Source of the DNA: Sphingomonas aurantiaca
GTDB lineage: Bacteria > Pseudomonadota > Alphaproteobacteria > Sphingomonadales > Sphingomonadaceae
Length of the DNA stretch: 64,000 nucleotides
Assembly: GCF_003050705.1 (NCBI RefSeq)
Contig: NZ_QAOG01000002.1
Span: 558,001-622,000, forward strand
Direction of reading: 5' to 3'
The notes under the pieces were generated by a model, which searched no databases, had not been told where the DNA came from, and worked only from the letters and a program-made list of their open reading frames with translations. Positions 26,497-34,855 of this stretch are shown in pieces. Position 1 is the stretch's first letter. Every line of letters starts with the position of its first letter. Both the position numbers and the translations under genes were made by a program.

Positions 26497-27168
26497 TCAC
26501 CGCAGGCAGCTGTCCAACCCGTCATTTCTTACGACCGAAACCCGCCGCGACAGCGTGTTTCCGTGCTTGCGCACGAACCCATGCGGATCGATCGCCGCGC
26601 GCTTCTTGGGCAACGGCAGCACCGCCGCAATCCGCCCCGCCTCGGTCGCCGACAGCTTCGACGCATCATGGTTGAAATAGCGGATTGCCCCGGCATTCGC
26701 GCCGTACGTCCCGATCCCGGTCTCGGCGATGTTGAGATACACCTCCATGATCCGCCGCTTCGGCCACAACGCCTCTATCAGCACCGTGAAATACGCCTCG
26801 AACGCCTTGCGGACATAGCCGCCGCCCTGGAACAGAAACGCGTTCTTCGCGGTCTGCTGGCTGATCGTCGAGCCACCGCGGATCCGCCCGCCCTGCGAAT
26901 TGCGCGCCGCCGCTCCCGCGATCGCCTTGAAATCGAAGCCATGATGCGAACAGAAGCGCGAATCCTCGCCCGCGATCGCCGCGCGCGCCATGTCCGGATC
27001 CATCTCCGATAACGGCATCCAGTCCTTCGTCACGCCATGCCCGTTGAGGACGTCGCCCATCATCGTCCAAGTGAACGGTACCGGCACGAACCGATAGATG
27101 CCGACCCATGCGACCGTGACTAGGACGAACCCGAAGACGATCTTGGCGAAAATGCGGAAGAAGCCCAT
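26497..27168 (-). CDS. mtgA: Monofunctional biosynthetic peptidoglycan transglycosylase
   Basis: A 223-residue GT51 enzyme. A membrane anchor spans about 5-26. The catalytic glutamate is in IAGEDSRFCSHHGFD, and the donor-site motif is RGGSTISQQTAKN. It extends glycan strands from lipid II without a transpeptidase domain. It lies 9 bp after the amine-oxidase gene on the same strand and could be co-transcribed with it. Confidence 0.93.
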   Translation of the reverse strand: MGFFRIFAKIVFGFVLVTVAWVGIYRFVPVPFTWTMMGDVLNGHGVTKDWMPLSEMDPDMARAAIAGEDSRFCSHHGFDFKAIAGAAARNSQGGRIRGGSTISQQTAKNAFLFQGGGYVRKAFEAYFTVLIEALWPKRRIMEVYLNIAETGIGTYGANAGAIRYFNHDASKLSATEAGRIAAVLPLPKKRAAIDPHGFVRKHGNTLSRRVSVVRNDGLDSCLR

Positions 27169-27177
27169 CGCCGCTCC

Positions 27178-28449
27178 TTAAGCGATCGGGGCGGGCTCGC
27201 CAATGATCGCGCGCGCCGCCGCGACACCCGTCTCATACGCGCCGTGTGCGGTCGAGAAATCATACGGGTGACAGGCCTCGCCGGCGAAGTGAATGCGGCC
27301 GTCGACCGGCGCTGCAAGGACGCCACGCTGTGCCGCTTTACTAATCCTCGCATGGCTGTAGCTGCCGCCGATATAGGGTTCCTGGCGCCAGCGCGTCGCG
27401 GTGAGCGGCGTGAACCGGTTGCGCCAGTCGCTGCCGAGCAGTCCGACAAGCTCGTCGATCGCGAACTGTGCAGCGTCGCGATCCTCCAGCATCTCCGCGC
27501 AGTCGCCGCCGAAGAAGCTTTCGACGATCGGCCACCCGAATGGCGACAGGCGGTGGCTTGCGGTGCAGGCGCTGTACGGCTTGCCGATGAGATGCGCGTT
27601 GGTAGGCCATTCGGGGCGATCGACATGGAGGAACACCTTGTCGGCGAGCCCGAGCGGCAGGTCGGCAGCGGCGGCATGCTTGTCGGGGAAAGGCGGGTCG
27701 AACACGATCTGTGACGTGGCGAGGACGGTCGTGGGGACGCAGACGACGACGTGGTCCGCCTCGATCGTGCCCGCGGGGGTGTCGACTCTCAGGCGGCGGC
27801 CGCTGTGATCGATACGCGTGACGGGCATCGAGAGGCGGACGGTCAGCCCCGCGGCATGGCTGGTAACGAGCGTGCCGTAGCCTTCCTTCACCGTCCAGTT
27901 GTCGTCGGTCGAGGCGTCTTCGTATGCGGCCCAGTCGTGCAGCGAGACCTGGGTTAGGTTCGCGCCATTGGCGTAGCCGGAGATCGCATCGATCTTGGGA
28001 CGCCATTTATCGTCCGCATCTATGAAGTCGGAAAGAGGGCGGTCCGGACCGTCCAGCGCGTCCTGCGCTCGCGCGTTCCAGGACTGGTACGCCTGTGAGG
28101 CGGCGGCTTGGTCTTCAGATGTGAAGCCGAGGTCGCGCCATTGTGTGCGCCAGTTCGCTTCGGAGCGATCGACAGAGAAGCCTGTCGCCTCCGCGATCGA
28201 AGTCCAAGGATTGCGCTGGGCAGAGTGAAGCCAGCCGCAACCGGCGTCGACATGGTTTTCCGCGAAGGCGGAGAGCTGGTCCGGGATCGCGGCCCGACGG
28301 GAAAGCAGTGACGCAAGGGGGAGGCTACGGGCTCGGCCACCGAGGCGATCGCTCGCCTCGACCAGCACCACATCGTGCCCAGCATCATGCAACGTTCTTG
28401 CCGCGGCAATGCCAGACGCACCGCCGCCAATGACGACGGTGCGCGCCAC
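27178..28449 (-). CDS. FAD-dependent flavin amine oxidase-like protein
   Basis: A 423-residue oxidoreductase with a dinucleotide-binding N-terminus (VIGGGASGIAAARTLHDAG, then EASDRLGGRA) and a C-terminal FAD motif (GRIHFAGEACHPYDFSTAHG). It resembles monoamine/polyamine oxidases and could oxidise polyamines, which would fit the polyamine genes elsewhere in the window, but this is a weak link. It starts 1 bp after the rpoH stop, so it is probably read from the rpoH transcript. Confidence 0.82.
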   Translation of the reverse strand: MARTVVIGGGASGIAAARTLHDAGHDVVLVEASDRLGGRARSLPLASLLSRRAAIPDQLSAFAENHVDAGCGWLHSAQRNPWTSIAEATGFSVDRSEANWRTQWRDLGFTSEDQAAASQAYQSWNARAQDALDGPDRPLSDFIDADDKWRPKIDAISGYANGANLTQVSLHDWAAYEDASTDDNWTVKEGYGTLVTSHAAGLTVRLSMPVTRIDHSGRRLRVDTPAGTIEADHVVVCVPTTVLATSQIVFDPPFPDKHAAAADLPLGLADKVFLHVDRPEWPTNAHLIGKPYSACTASHRLSPFGWPIVESFFGGDCAEMLEDRDAAQFAIDELVGLLGSDWRNRFTPLTATRWRQEPYIGGSYSHARISKAAQRGVLAAPVDGRIHFAGEACHPYDFSTAHGAYETGVAAARAIIGEPAPIA

Positions 28450-28450
28450 C

Positions 28451-29353
28451 TTAGGCCGCCAGCAGGCGCTTCTCGCCAGCGATCCGCATCATCGCCTTTT
28501 GCAGCTTCTCGAACGCGCGTACTTCGATCTGCCGCACGCGCTCGCGCGACACATTATAGACTTGCGACAATTCCTCGAGCGTCTTGGGATCGTCGGTCAG
28601 GCGACGCTCGGTCAGGATGTGCTGCTCGCGCTCGTTGAGGTCGTCCATCGCCGACACCAGCATCGAGTGGCGGACATCCGCCTCCTGCGCATCGGCAACG
28701 ATCTTGTCCTGCAACGGTGCGTCGTCCTGCAGCCAATCCTGCCATTGGCCCTCGCCATCCTCGCGCATCGGCACGTTCAGCGACGTGTCGCCGCCCATCG
28801 CCATGCGGCGGTTCATGCTGACGACGTCGGTTTCGGCCACACCAAGATCTGTCGCAATTTTGGTGACGTGTTCGGGGCGCAGATCGCCGTCCTCGAATGC
28901 ATCGAGGCGGCTCTTCATGCGGCGCAGGTTGAAGAACAGCTTCTTCTGCGCGGCGGTCGTCCCCATCTTCACGAGGCTCCACGAACGCAGGATATATTCC
29001 TGGATCGACGCGCGGATCCACCACATCGCATAGGTGGCGAGACGGAAGCCGCGCTCGGGCTCGAACTTCTTCACGCCCTGCATCAGGCCGATATTGCCCT
29101 CGGAGATCAGCTCCGACGTCGGCAGGCCGTAGCCGCGATACCCCATCGCGATCTTCGCCACGAGACGGAGATGCGAGGTCACGAGCTGCGCCGCCGCCTC
29201 GGTATCGCCATGCTCCTGGAAGCGCTTGGCGAGCATATATTCCTGCTCGGGTTTGAGCAGCGGGAATTTCTTGATCTCGGCGAGATAGCGATTGAGACCC
29301 GCCTCGCTGCCGAGCGCAGGAATCGTCGCTGGAACGTTGGAGCGGGCTGCCAT
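28451..29353 (-). CDS. rpoH: RNA polymerase sigma-32 (heat-shock) factor
   Basis: A 300-residue sigma factor. Region 2 contains LISEGNIGLMQGVKKFEPERGFRL and the melting segment ATYAMWWIRASIQEYIL. The RpoH box is near NLRRMKSRLDAFEDGDL, and region 4 ends with VSRERVRQIEVRAFEKLQ. The ATG at 29353 follows AAGGGA. It directs heat-shock transcription. Many alphaproteobacteria have more than one copy, so this may be one of several. Confidence 0.95.
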   Translation of the reverse strand: MAARSNVPATIPALGSEAGLNRYLAEIKKFPLLKPEQEYMLAKRFQEHGDTEAAAQLVTSHLRLVAKIAMGYRGYGLPTSELISEGNIGLMQGVKKFEPERGFRLATYAMWWIRASIQEYILRSWSLVKMGTTAAQKKLFFNLRRMKSRLDAFEDGDLRPEHVTKIATDLGVAETDVVSMNRRMAMGGDTSLNVPMREDGEGQWQDWLQDDAPLQDKIVADAQEADVRHSMLVSAMDDLNEREQHILTERRLTDDPKTLEELSQVYNVSRERVRQIEVRAFEKLQKAMMRIAGEKRLLAA

Positions 29354-29382
29354 GGTCGTAATCCCTTTCTTCTGACCCCGAT

Positions 29383-29397
29383 TGCCGCACTGCGGCA
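29383..29397. other. Perfect inverted repeat between rluD and rpoH
   Basis: TGCCGCACTGCGGCA, 30 bp before the rpoH start and 14 bp after the rluD stop. It could fold into a small hairpin or bind a regulator. No U-run follows. Confidence 0.4.
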
Positions 29398-29410
29398 TGG
29401 TGTCGATTAT

Positions 29411-30358
29411 CTATACGTCAAGCTGGGTGAACAGTTCCTGCATGTCTGCGGGCATTTCGCTTTCGAACGCCAAAGCGATGCTTTTCACCGGATGGATGAA
29501 CCCCAGATGCGCCGCGTGCAACGCCTGGCGACGAAACCCGAGCGTATCGAGCAGCGACTTCTGAGCCTGCTTTGTTCTACCATAGACCGGGTCGCCCAAC
29601 AAGGCATGGCCGATCGACGCCATGTGGACACGCACCTGGTGCGTGCGCCCGGTCTCGAGCCGACATTCGATCAGCGCTGCAGCGCGTAGTGTCTTTATAG
29701 TCGAGAAATGCGTCACCGCGCGTTTGCCGCCCTCGACGATCGCGATCTTCTTGCGGTTTTGCGGACTGCGCGCGAGCGGCGCGTCGACGGTACCGCTGGG
29801 CGGGCGGGGGATGCCACCGACGATCGCCTTGTAGCGGCGATCGATGCTGTGATCGTGAAACTGCCTGGCCAGACCTTCGTGCGCGCGGTCGGTCTTCGCC
29901 GCGATCATGAGCCCCGACGTGTCCTTGTCGATACGGTGGACGATGCCGGGCCGCGCGACGCCGCCGATCCCCGACAAATTGCCGGCGCAGTGGTGGAGCA
30001 GCGCGTTGACGAGCGTCCCGTCGAAATTGCCCGCCGCCGGATGGACGACGAGCCCGGCGGGCTTGTCGATCACGATCAGGTCGTCGTCCTCATAGGCTAT
30101 GACGAGCGGGATATCCTGTGCTTCGTTGTGCAACGGGGTCGGCGGCGGGATCGCAACCGCGAACACCTGGCCGGCTGCGGCCTTCTTCGCCGAATCGCGC
30201 CATTCGCGGCCGTTGAGCGTCACCTGCCCCGCGGCGATCAGCGTCTTCAACCGCTCGCGCGACATGTCCGGGAGCAGTTCGGCAAGCGCACGATCAAGCC
30301 GCCAGCCATCCGTGGCCGGCGTGATCGATGCTTCGACGATGGAAACCCCCCGGTCCAT
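29411..30358 (-). CDS. rluD: 23S rRNA pseudouridine synthase, RluD family
   Basis: A 315-residue pseudouridine synthase. An S4-like RNA-binding domain opens the protein (WRLDRALAELLPDMSRERLKTLI). The catalytic aspartate is in GIVHRIDKDTSGLM, and RLETGRTHQVRVH and the HAAHLGF motifs follow. It should modify the helix 69 region of 23S rRNA. The ATG at 30358 faces the JAMM gene with only 17 bp between starts and has no clear ribosome site, so a leaderless transcript or a different start is possible. Confidence 0.9.
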   Translation of the reverse strand: MDRGVSIVEASITPATDGWRLDRALAELLPDMSRERLKTLIAAGQVTLNGREWRDSAKKAAAGQVFAVAIPPPTPLHNEAQDIPLVIAYEDDDLIVIDKPAGLVVHPAAGNFDGTLVNALLHHCAGNLSGIGGVARPGIVHRIDKDTSGLMIAAKTDRAHEGLARQFHDHSIDRRYKAIVGGIPRPPSGTVDAPLARSPQNRKKIAIVEGGKRAVTHFSTIKTLRAAALIECRLETGRTHQVRVHMASIGHALLGDPVYGRTKQAQKSLLDTLGFRRQALHAAHLGFIHPVKSIALAFESEMPADMQELFTQLDV

Positions 30359-30375
30359 GTCGTAGCGATGTGGCG

Positions 30376-30768
30376 ATGAGCGTGACAATTTCAAGCGAAG
30401 TGCTGCAGCGAATGTTGGCGCAGGCGGCGGCGTCGCCCGAGGCGGAGATCTGCGGGCTGTTGCTGGGCGGCGGAGATCGGATCGAGGCGGCGGAGGCGTG
30501 CGCGAATGTCGCGACCGATCCGGCGCGCGCGTTCGAGATCGATCCGACCGCGTTGTTCGCGGCACATCGCCGGGCAAGGTCTGGTGGCGCGGCGGTGATC
30601 GGCCATTATCATTCGCACCCATCGGGCTTGCCGATTCCTTCGCCGCGCGATGCCGCCCAGGCGATGGGGGACGGGGCGATATGGGTGATCCTCGGTGGCG
30701 GTGTCGCGCGGGCTTGGCGGTCGGTCGAGCTCGGTGGGTTCGTCGAGGAGGTGATCGGCTGCGTTTGA
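30376..30768 (+). CDS. JAMM/Mov34 (M67 family) metalloprotease-like protein
   Basis: A 130-residue MPN-domain protein. The glutamate is in AEICGLLLGG, the zinc histidines and serine/aspartate are in HYHSHPSG and PSPRDAAQA, so the JAMM motif is complete. Bacterial members cut ubiquitin-like sulfur carriers such as CysO- or ThiS-type proteins or siderophore amides. No such carrier is adjacent. It is divergent from rluD. Confidence 0.82.
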   Translation: MSVTISSEVLQRMLAQAAASPEAEICGLLLGGGDRIEAAEACANVATDPARAFEIDPTALFAAHRRARSGGAAVIGHYHSHPSGLPIPSPRDAAQAMGDGAIWVILGGGVARAWRSVELGGFVEEVIGCV

Positions 30769-30843
30769 CACACGACATACCGACGCACCACGAACGTGAC
30801 AAAAGTCGGGATTCAAAGCCAAGAACGTTGCGCTGGATACCCT

Positions 30844-30870
30844 GGATCCTGACTTTCGTCAGGATGACGG
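30844..30870. repeat. Copy of the TGACTTTCGTCAGGATGACG dispersed repeat
   Basis: The sequence reads as half of the long inverted repeat at 48041-48122 and relates to 54364-54393. It sits in the 187-bp gap between the JAMM gene and chpT, which otherwise shows no gene. Confidence 0.7.
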
Positions 30871-30955
30871 AGGTTAGGCAGAGACGTGCCGTACCTCCAC
30901 CCTTGCGCGCCGCCAATGTCACCGCCAGAAGACACGCCATAAATAGGGGATTTTC

Positions 30956-31600
30956 ATGACGGTCAGCCCGGTCGATTTCGCGAGCCTGCTCTGTTCGCGC
31001 CTGTGTCACGACCTGCTGTCGCCGGTGGGGGCGCTCAACAACGGGTTGGAGCTGCTTGCCGACGAGACCGATCCGGCGATGCGCGAGCGCGTCATGCAGC
31101 TGCTCGCCGACAGCGCGCGCGCATCTGCCAGCAAGCTCAAATTCTTCCGCCTCGCCTTCGGGGCCGCGGGCGGGTTCGGCGAGCTGGTCGACACGCATGA
31201 GGCCCGCAACGCGATCGAGGGGCTGGTCGCGGAAAACAAGCGGATCACGTTCGTCTGGGGGGTCGAGGCGTCGGCAATGCCCAAATCGGCGGTGAAGGTG
31301 CTGCTCAACCTCGTGCTCGTCGCTACCGAATCGCTCGTGCGGGGCGGGACGATGGAGGTCGGTGGCGAGGAGAATGACGGGCAGCTCGAGATCGTCGTGA
31401 AGATCGAGGGTGCGCGGATCGTCCTCGACCCCGAGATTCGCCGCACGCTGGTCGAAGGTGAAGGCGCCCAGACCGTCACGCCGCGGGCGGCTGCGGCCTA
31501 TCTGATCCACACGGTGGTCGCCGAGGCTGGCGGGACGGTGATCATGTCCGAGCCGGCCGAGGGAATCATGATCTTCGGCGCGGTCTTCGCGGCGCGCTGA
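30956..31600 (+). CDS. chpT: Histidine phosphotransferase ChpT
   Basis: A 214-residue dimeric phosphotransferase. The phospho-accepting histidine is in LCSRLCHDLLSPVGALNNG, and the rest resembles a degenerate HATPase domain. In alphaproteobacteria ChpT passes phosphate from CckA to CtrA and CpdR to control the cell cycle and motility. AGGGGA precedes the ATG. It is followed 90 bp later by the chemotaxis-like cluster on the same strand. Confidence 0.88.
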   Translation: MTVSPVDFASLLCSRLCHDLLSPVGALNNGLELLADETDPAMRERVMQLLADSARASASKLKFFRLAFGAAGGFGELVDTHEARNAIEGLVAENKRITFVWGVEASAMPKSAVKVLLNLVLVATESLVRGGTMEVGGEENDGQLEIVVKIEGARIVLDPEIRRTLVEGEGAQTVTPRAAAAYLIHTVVAEAGGTVIMSEPAEGIMIFGAVFAAR

Positions 31601-31690
31601 CGCAGCGTCCGCCGTTCCAGCACTCCTGCGCCAGAGCTAACGCCCTCTTAACCTCCACCGTGCATGACAGGCCTCGAACGCGGGGCTCGC

Positions 31691-33976
31691 ATGGACGATC
31701 TTTTACAGGAATTCATTGCCGAGACGCGCGAAACGCTGGAAGCGATTGCCGGCGAGATCGTCGCGTGGGAGGCCGAACCCGCCGATAGCGCGCGGCTCGA
31801 CGCGATTTTCCGCTTCGTCCACACCGTCAAGGGAAGCTGCGGGTTCCTCGACCTGCCAAGGCTCGCACGCCTGAGCCACGCGGCAGAGGACGTCCTCGCT
31901 GCGGTTCGCGATGGCAAGCGCACGCCCGATACCGCGCTCGTCAACGCAGTGCTGGGGATCGTCGATCGGATCGCGGCGATCGTCGAGGCGATCGACGCCG
32001 GCGCATCGCTCGACGATGCGGACGAGGACTTGCTGATTGCCGCCCTCGCGCCCGATGCGCAGCCGCGCGCACAGATCCAGGTAGCGCCGCAGAACCGCGC
32101 CGCAAGTCGCAGCGTCCGCCTGAACGTCGACCTGCTCGATCACATGATGAGCGGCATGTCCGAGATGGTGCTGGCGCGCAACGAACTCGCGCGCAGGCTG
32201 CGCGACAGCGACGTCGATCCGCAGGTCGAGGCGGCGCTCGAGCGGCTGTCGCTCACCGTCGCCGACATGCGCGACACCGTCACGCGCACGCGCATGCAAA
32301 AGGTCGATGCGCTGTTCTCGGCGTTGCCGCGAATGGTCCGCGACACCAGCGCCGAGCTTGCCAAGAGCATCGACCTGGTGATCGAAGGCGCCGATGTCGA
32401 GCTCGATCGCGAGATGATCGAACTGATGCGCGATCCGCTCGGCCATATCATCCGCAACGCGATCGATCATGGCATCGAGACACCGACGGAGCGACGTGCG
32501 GCGGGCAAGCCGTTGACCGGACGCCTGATCGTGTCGGCGCGGCAGTCGGGCAACCAGATCCTCATCGAGATTGCCGATGACGGCAAGGGCATCGATGTCG
32601 CGCGGATCGTCGCCAAGGCCGCCGAAAAGCGCCTGTACGGCGTGGCGGAGCTGGCCGCGATGAGCGAGGCCGCCAAGCTCGACCTGATCTTCGCGCCGGG
32701 TCTGTCGAGCCGCGACACGGTCACCGCCATCTCGGGGCGCGGCGTCGGCATGGATGTCGTGCGCGCCAATATCGAGCAGATTGGCGGGCGCATCGTCCTG
32801 ACGAACGATCCGGGCCGGGGCTTGCGGATCGTCATCCATGTGCCGCTGACGTTGTCGATCCTGTCGACGATCATCGTCGGCGTGGGCGCGCAGCGGTTCG
32901 CCTTGCCGCGCCAGGCGATCGAGGAGATCGTCATGGTCCGCGGCAATCAGGTGCGGATCGAGACGATCGGCGACGCCGCGACGGTCACGGTGCGCGGCAA
33001 GCGGATGCCGCTGGTATCGCTGGGCGAACTGCTGGATCTGAACGGCGATTCGCCCCCGACTCTGGTGATCGTCTCGACGCGCGAGGGCGATTATGCGCTC
33101 GGCGTCGATACCGTGCTCGACACCGAGGAGCTCGTCGTCAAGCCTGCGTCGCCCGCGGTGATGGCGACCGGCGTCTATGCGGGCAAGACATTGCCCGACA
33201 ACGGCTTGCCGATGCTGTTGCTCGATGCCGCCGGGATCGCCGCGGTGGCGGGGTTGCGGTTCACGCCCGTCATCGCGGCGGCGGCGGTGGTCGAGGAGGT
33301 GGTGCCGGGGGTGCCCGCGTTGCTGTTCGACGATCTCGACGGCCAGCGCCGGGCGATCGCGCTGGCGGTGATCGACCGTGTCGAGCCGGTGCCGACCGAG
33401 GCGATCCGCTGGTCGGGCGGGGCGCTGCGTCTGTCGATCGGCGAGACGATCATCCCGCTCCACGCGGTCGCCGAACTGGGTGCGCGCACCGAGGTGGCGG
33501 TGTTGCGGCTGACCGATGGCGAAAGCGAAATGGCCTATGCGATCGCAGAGGCGATCGAGATCGTCGCGCTGCCGACGGATATGGCGCCCGCACGCGGCAC
33601 CGGGCCGATCGCCGGCGTGGTCATGATCGCGGGCGAGCAGATCGAGCTGGTCGATCCGCATGCGCTGTTCGCCGGGCAGCCGGTGACGCTCGGCTCGCTG
33701 CCGGTATGCCTGTTGCAGGTCGACGGATCGGGTTGGATGGAGACGTTCCTGAAACCCGCGCTCGAAGCGTCGGGCTATCGCTGCGTGACGGCGCTGGCGG
33801 CGGGCGAGACGGCGGCGGTGGCGCTGGCGATGGAGGACTCGCCGGTTCGCGAGACGCTGGCACCGGTCGTGACGCTGCGCCGGACGCCGACCGCCGAGCG
33901 CGACGACGATCCGAGCATCTATCGGTACGACCGGCCGGCGTTGATCGCCGCGCTCGCAGCACGGAGGGCGATGTGA
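31691..33976 (+). CDS. cheA: CheA histidine kinase with unusual C-terminal extension
   Basis: A 761-residue kinase. Hpt domain 1-105 has phospho-His44 (RFVHTVKGSCGF). A short linker (about 110-140) replaces the CheY-binding P2 domain. P3 dimerisation lies at about 140-235, the P4 ATPase at about 235-385 with RDPLGHIIRNAIDHG, DDGKGID and SGRGVGMDVV, and P5 CheW-like at about 385-520. A further CheW-like segment (about 540-665) follows, then a receiver-like stretch (about 670-730) that lacks a recognisable phospho-acceptor aspartate. The stop overlaps cheW by GTGA. Confidence 0.9.
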   Translation: MDDLLQEFIAETRETLEAIAGEIVAWEAEPADSARLDAIFRFVHTVKGSCGFLDLPRLARLSHAAEDVLAAVRDGKRTPDTALVNAVLGIVDRIAAIVEAIDAGASLDDADEDLLIAALAPDAQPRAQIQVAPQNRAASRSVRLNVDLLDHMMSGMSEMVLARNELARRLRDSDVDPQVEAALERLSLTVADMRDTVTRTRMQKVDALFSALPRMVRDTSAELAKSIDLVIEGADVELDREMIELMRDPLGHIIRNAIDHGIETPTERRAAGKPLTGRLIVSARQSGNQILIEIADDGKGIDVARIVAKAAEKRLYGVAELAAMSEAAKLDLIFAPGLSSRDTVTAISGRGVGMDVVRANIEQIGGRIVLTNDPGRGLRIVIHVPLTLSILSTIIVGVGAQRFALPRQAIEEIVMVRGNQVRIETIGDAATVTVRGKRMPLVSLGELLDLNGDSPPTLVIVSTREGDYALGVDTVLDTEELVVKPASPAVMATGVYAGKTLPDNGLPMLLLDAAGIAAVAGLRFTPVIAAAAVVEEVVPGVPALLFDDLDGQRRAIALAVIDRVEPVPTEAIRWSGGALRLSIGETIIPLHAVAELGARTEVAVLRLTDGESEMAYAIAEAIEIVALPTDMAPARGTGPIAGVVMIAGEQIELVDPHALFAGQPVTLGSLPVCLLQVDGSGWMETFLKPALEASGYRCVTALAAGETAAVALAMEDSPVRETLAPVVTLRRTPTAERDDDPSIYRYDRPALIAALAARRAM

Positions 33977-34401
33977 GCGAATTGTTCCTGGTGGCGCATG
34001 TCGCCGGTCGCGGCGTCGCCATCGCCGCAAGCCAGGTCGAATCGGTGGTCGATATCGGCGAGATCGTCGCGGTCCCGCGTGCGGAGGCCTTCGTCCGCGG
34101 ACTGGCCGCGTTACGCAGCCGGGTGGTGACGGTGATCGACACCGGTACCGCGCTGGGGCTGGCGCCGACCCCGGACGACGTCAGGCGCGCGGTCATCACC
34201 ATCTTCGAAGGGCATCATTACGCGATCCTGGTCGACTCGGTCGAGGACGTCGCACCGTCCGAGCGCTTGCCGCTGTCGTCGGGCATGGCGCTGCATCGCG
34301 GCTGGGCGTCGGCGGGGATCGGTATCGTCGAGCGCGATGGCGAACCGCTGCTGATCCTCGATCTCGCGGCGATCATTTCGGACACTGCCCTCGCCGCCTG
34401 A
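33973..34401 (+). CDS. cheW: CheW-like coupling protein
   Basis: A 142-residue single CheW domain (VAGRGVAIAASQVESVVDI, GLAALRSRVVTVIDTGTALGL). The GTG start at 33973 overlaps the cheA stop by 4 bp. It links CheA to receptors, but no receptor gene is present in the window. Confidence 0.88.
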   Translation: MSELFLVAHVAGRGVAIAASQVESVVDIGEIVAVPRAEAFVRGLAALRSRVVTVIDTGTALGLAPTPDDVRRAVITIFEGHHYAILVDSVEDVAPSERLPLSSGMALHRGWASAGIGIVERDGEPLLILDLAAIISDTALAA

Positions 34402-34476
34402 ATCTTCCCCTGTTTAACCCGGTGCTTACGCTTTCCTGCGCAGACCGGTTTCACGATTTTCCCCGGAAGGCTTTCC

Positions 34477-34842
34477 ATGAAGACCTGTCTCGTCGTCGAT
34501 GACTCCAAGGTGATCCGCAAGGTCGCGCGCCATATCCTGGAGACGCTCGACTTTACCGTGACCGAAGCCTGTGATGGCCGCGAGGCGCTGGCCGCGTGCA
34601 TGGCGTCGATTCCCGACGTGATCCTGCTCGACTGGAACATGCCGGTGATGAGCGGGATGGATTTCCTCCGCGCGCTGCGCGAGGCCGATGTCCCGAGCCG
34701 GCCGAAGGTGGTGTTCTGCACGACCGAGAACGGCATGGCGTATATCCGCGCGGCGATCGAGGCGGGGGCGGACGAATATGTCATGAAGCCGTTCGATCGC
34801 GAGACGCTCGAATCGAAGCTCCAGATCGTCGGCATGGCCTGA
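34477..34842 (+). CDS. cheY: CheY-like single-domain response regulator
   Basis: A 121-residue receiver. The acidic pair is in LVVDDSKVI, the phospho-acceptor aspartate is in VILLDWNMP, the threonine is in FCTTEN, and the lysine is in YVMKPFD. GGAAGG precedes the ATG. It would take phosphate from CheA. With no output domain it may act on a motor, on ChpT-dependent signalling, or as a phosphate sink. Confidence 0.9.
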   Translation: MKTCLVVDDSKVIRKVARHILETLDFTVTEACDGREALAACMASIPDVILLDWNMPVMSGMDFLRALREADVPSRPKVVFCTTENGMAYIRAAIEAGADEYVMKPFDRETLESKLQIVGMA

Positions 34843-34855
34843 TCCGGTCCGGACG

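Noticed and set aside
31703..34030. Very long open frame (775 codons) antisense to cheA
   Set aside because: High GC makes stop codons rare on the opposite strand. The product is an Arg/Asp/His-rich sequence with no domain, while cheA on the other strand has all family motifs.
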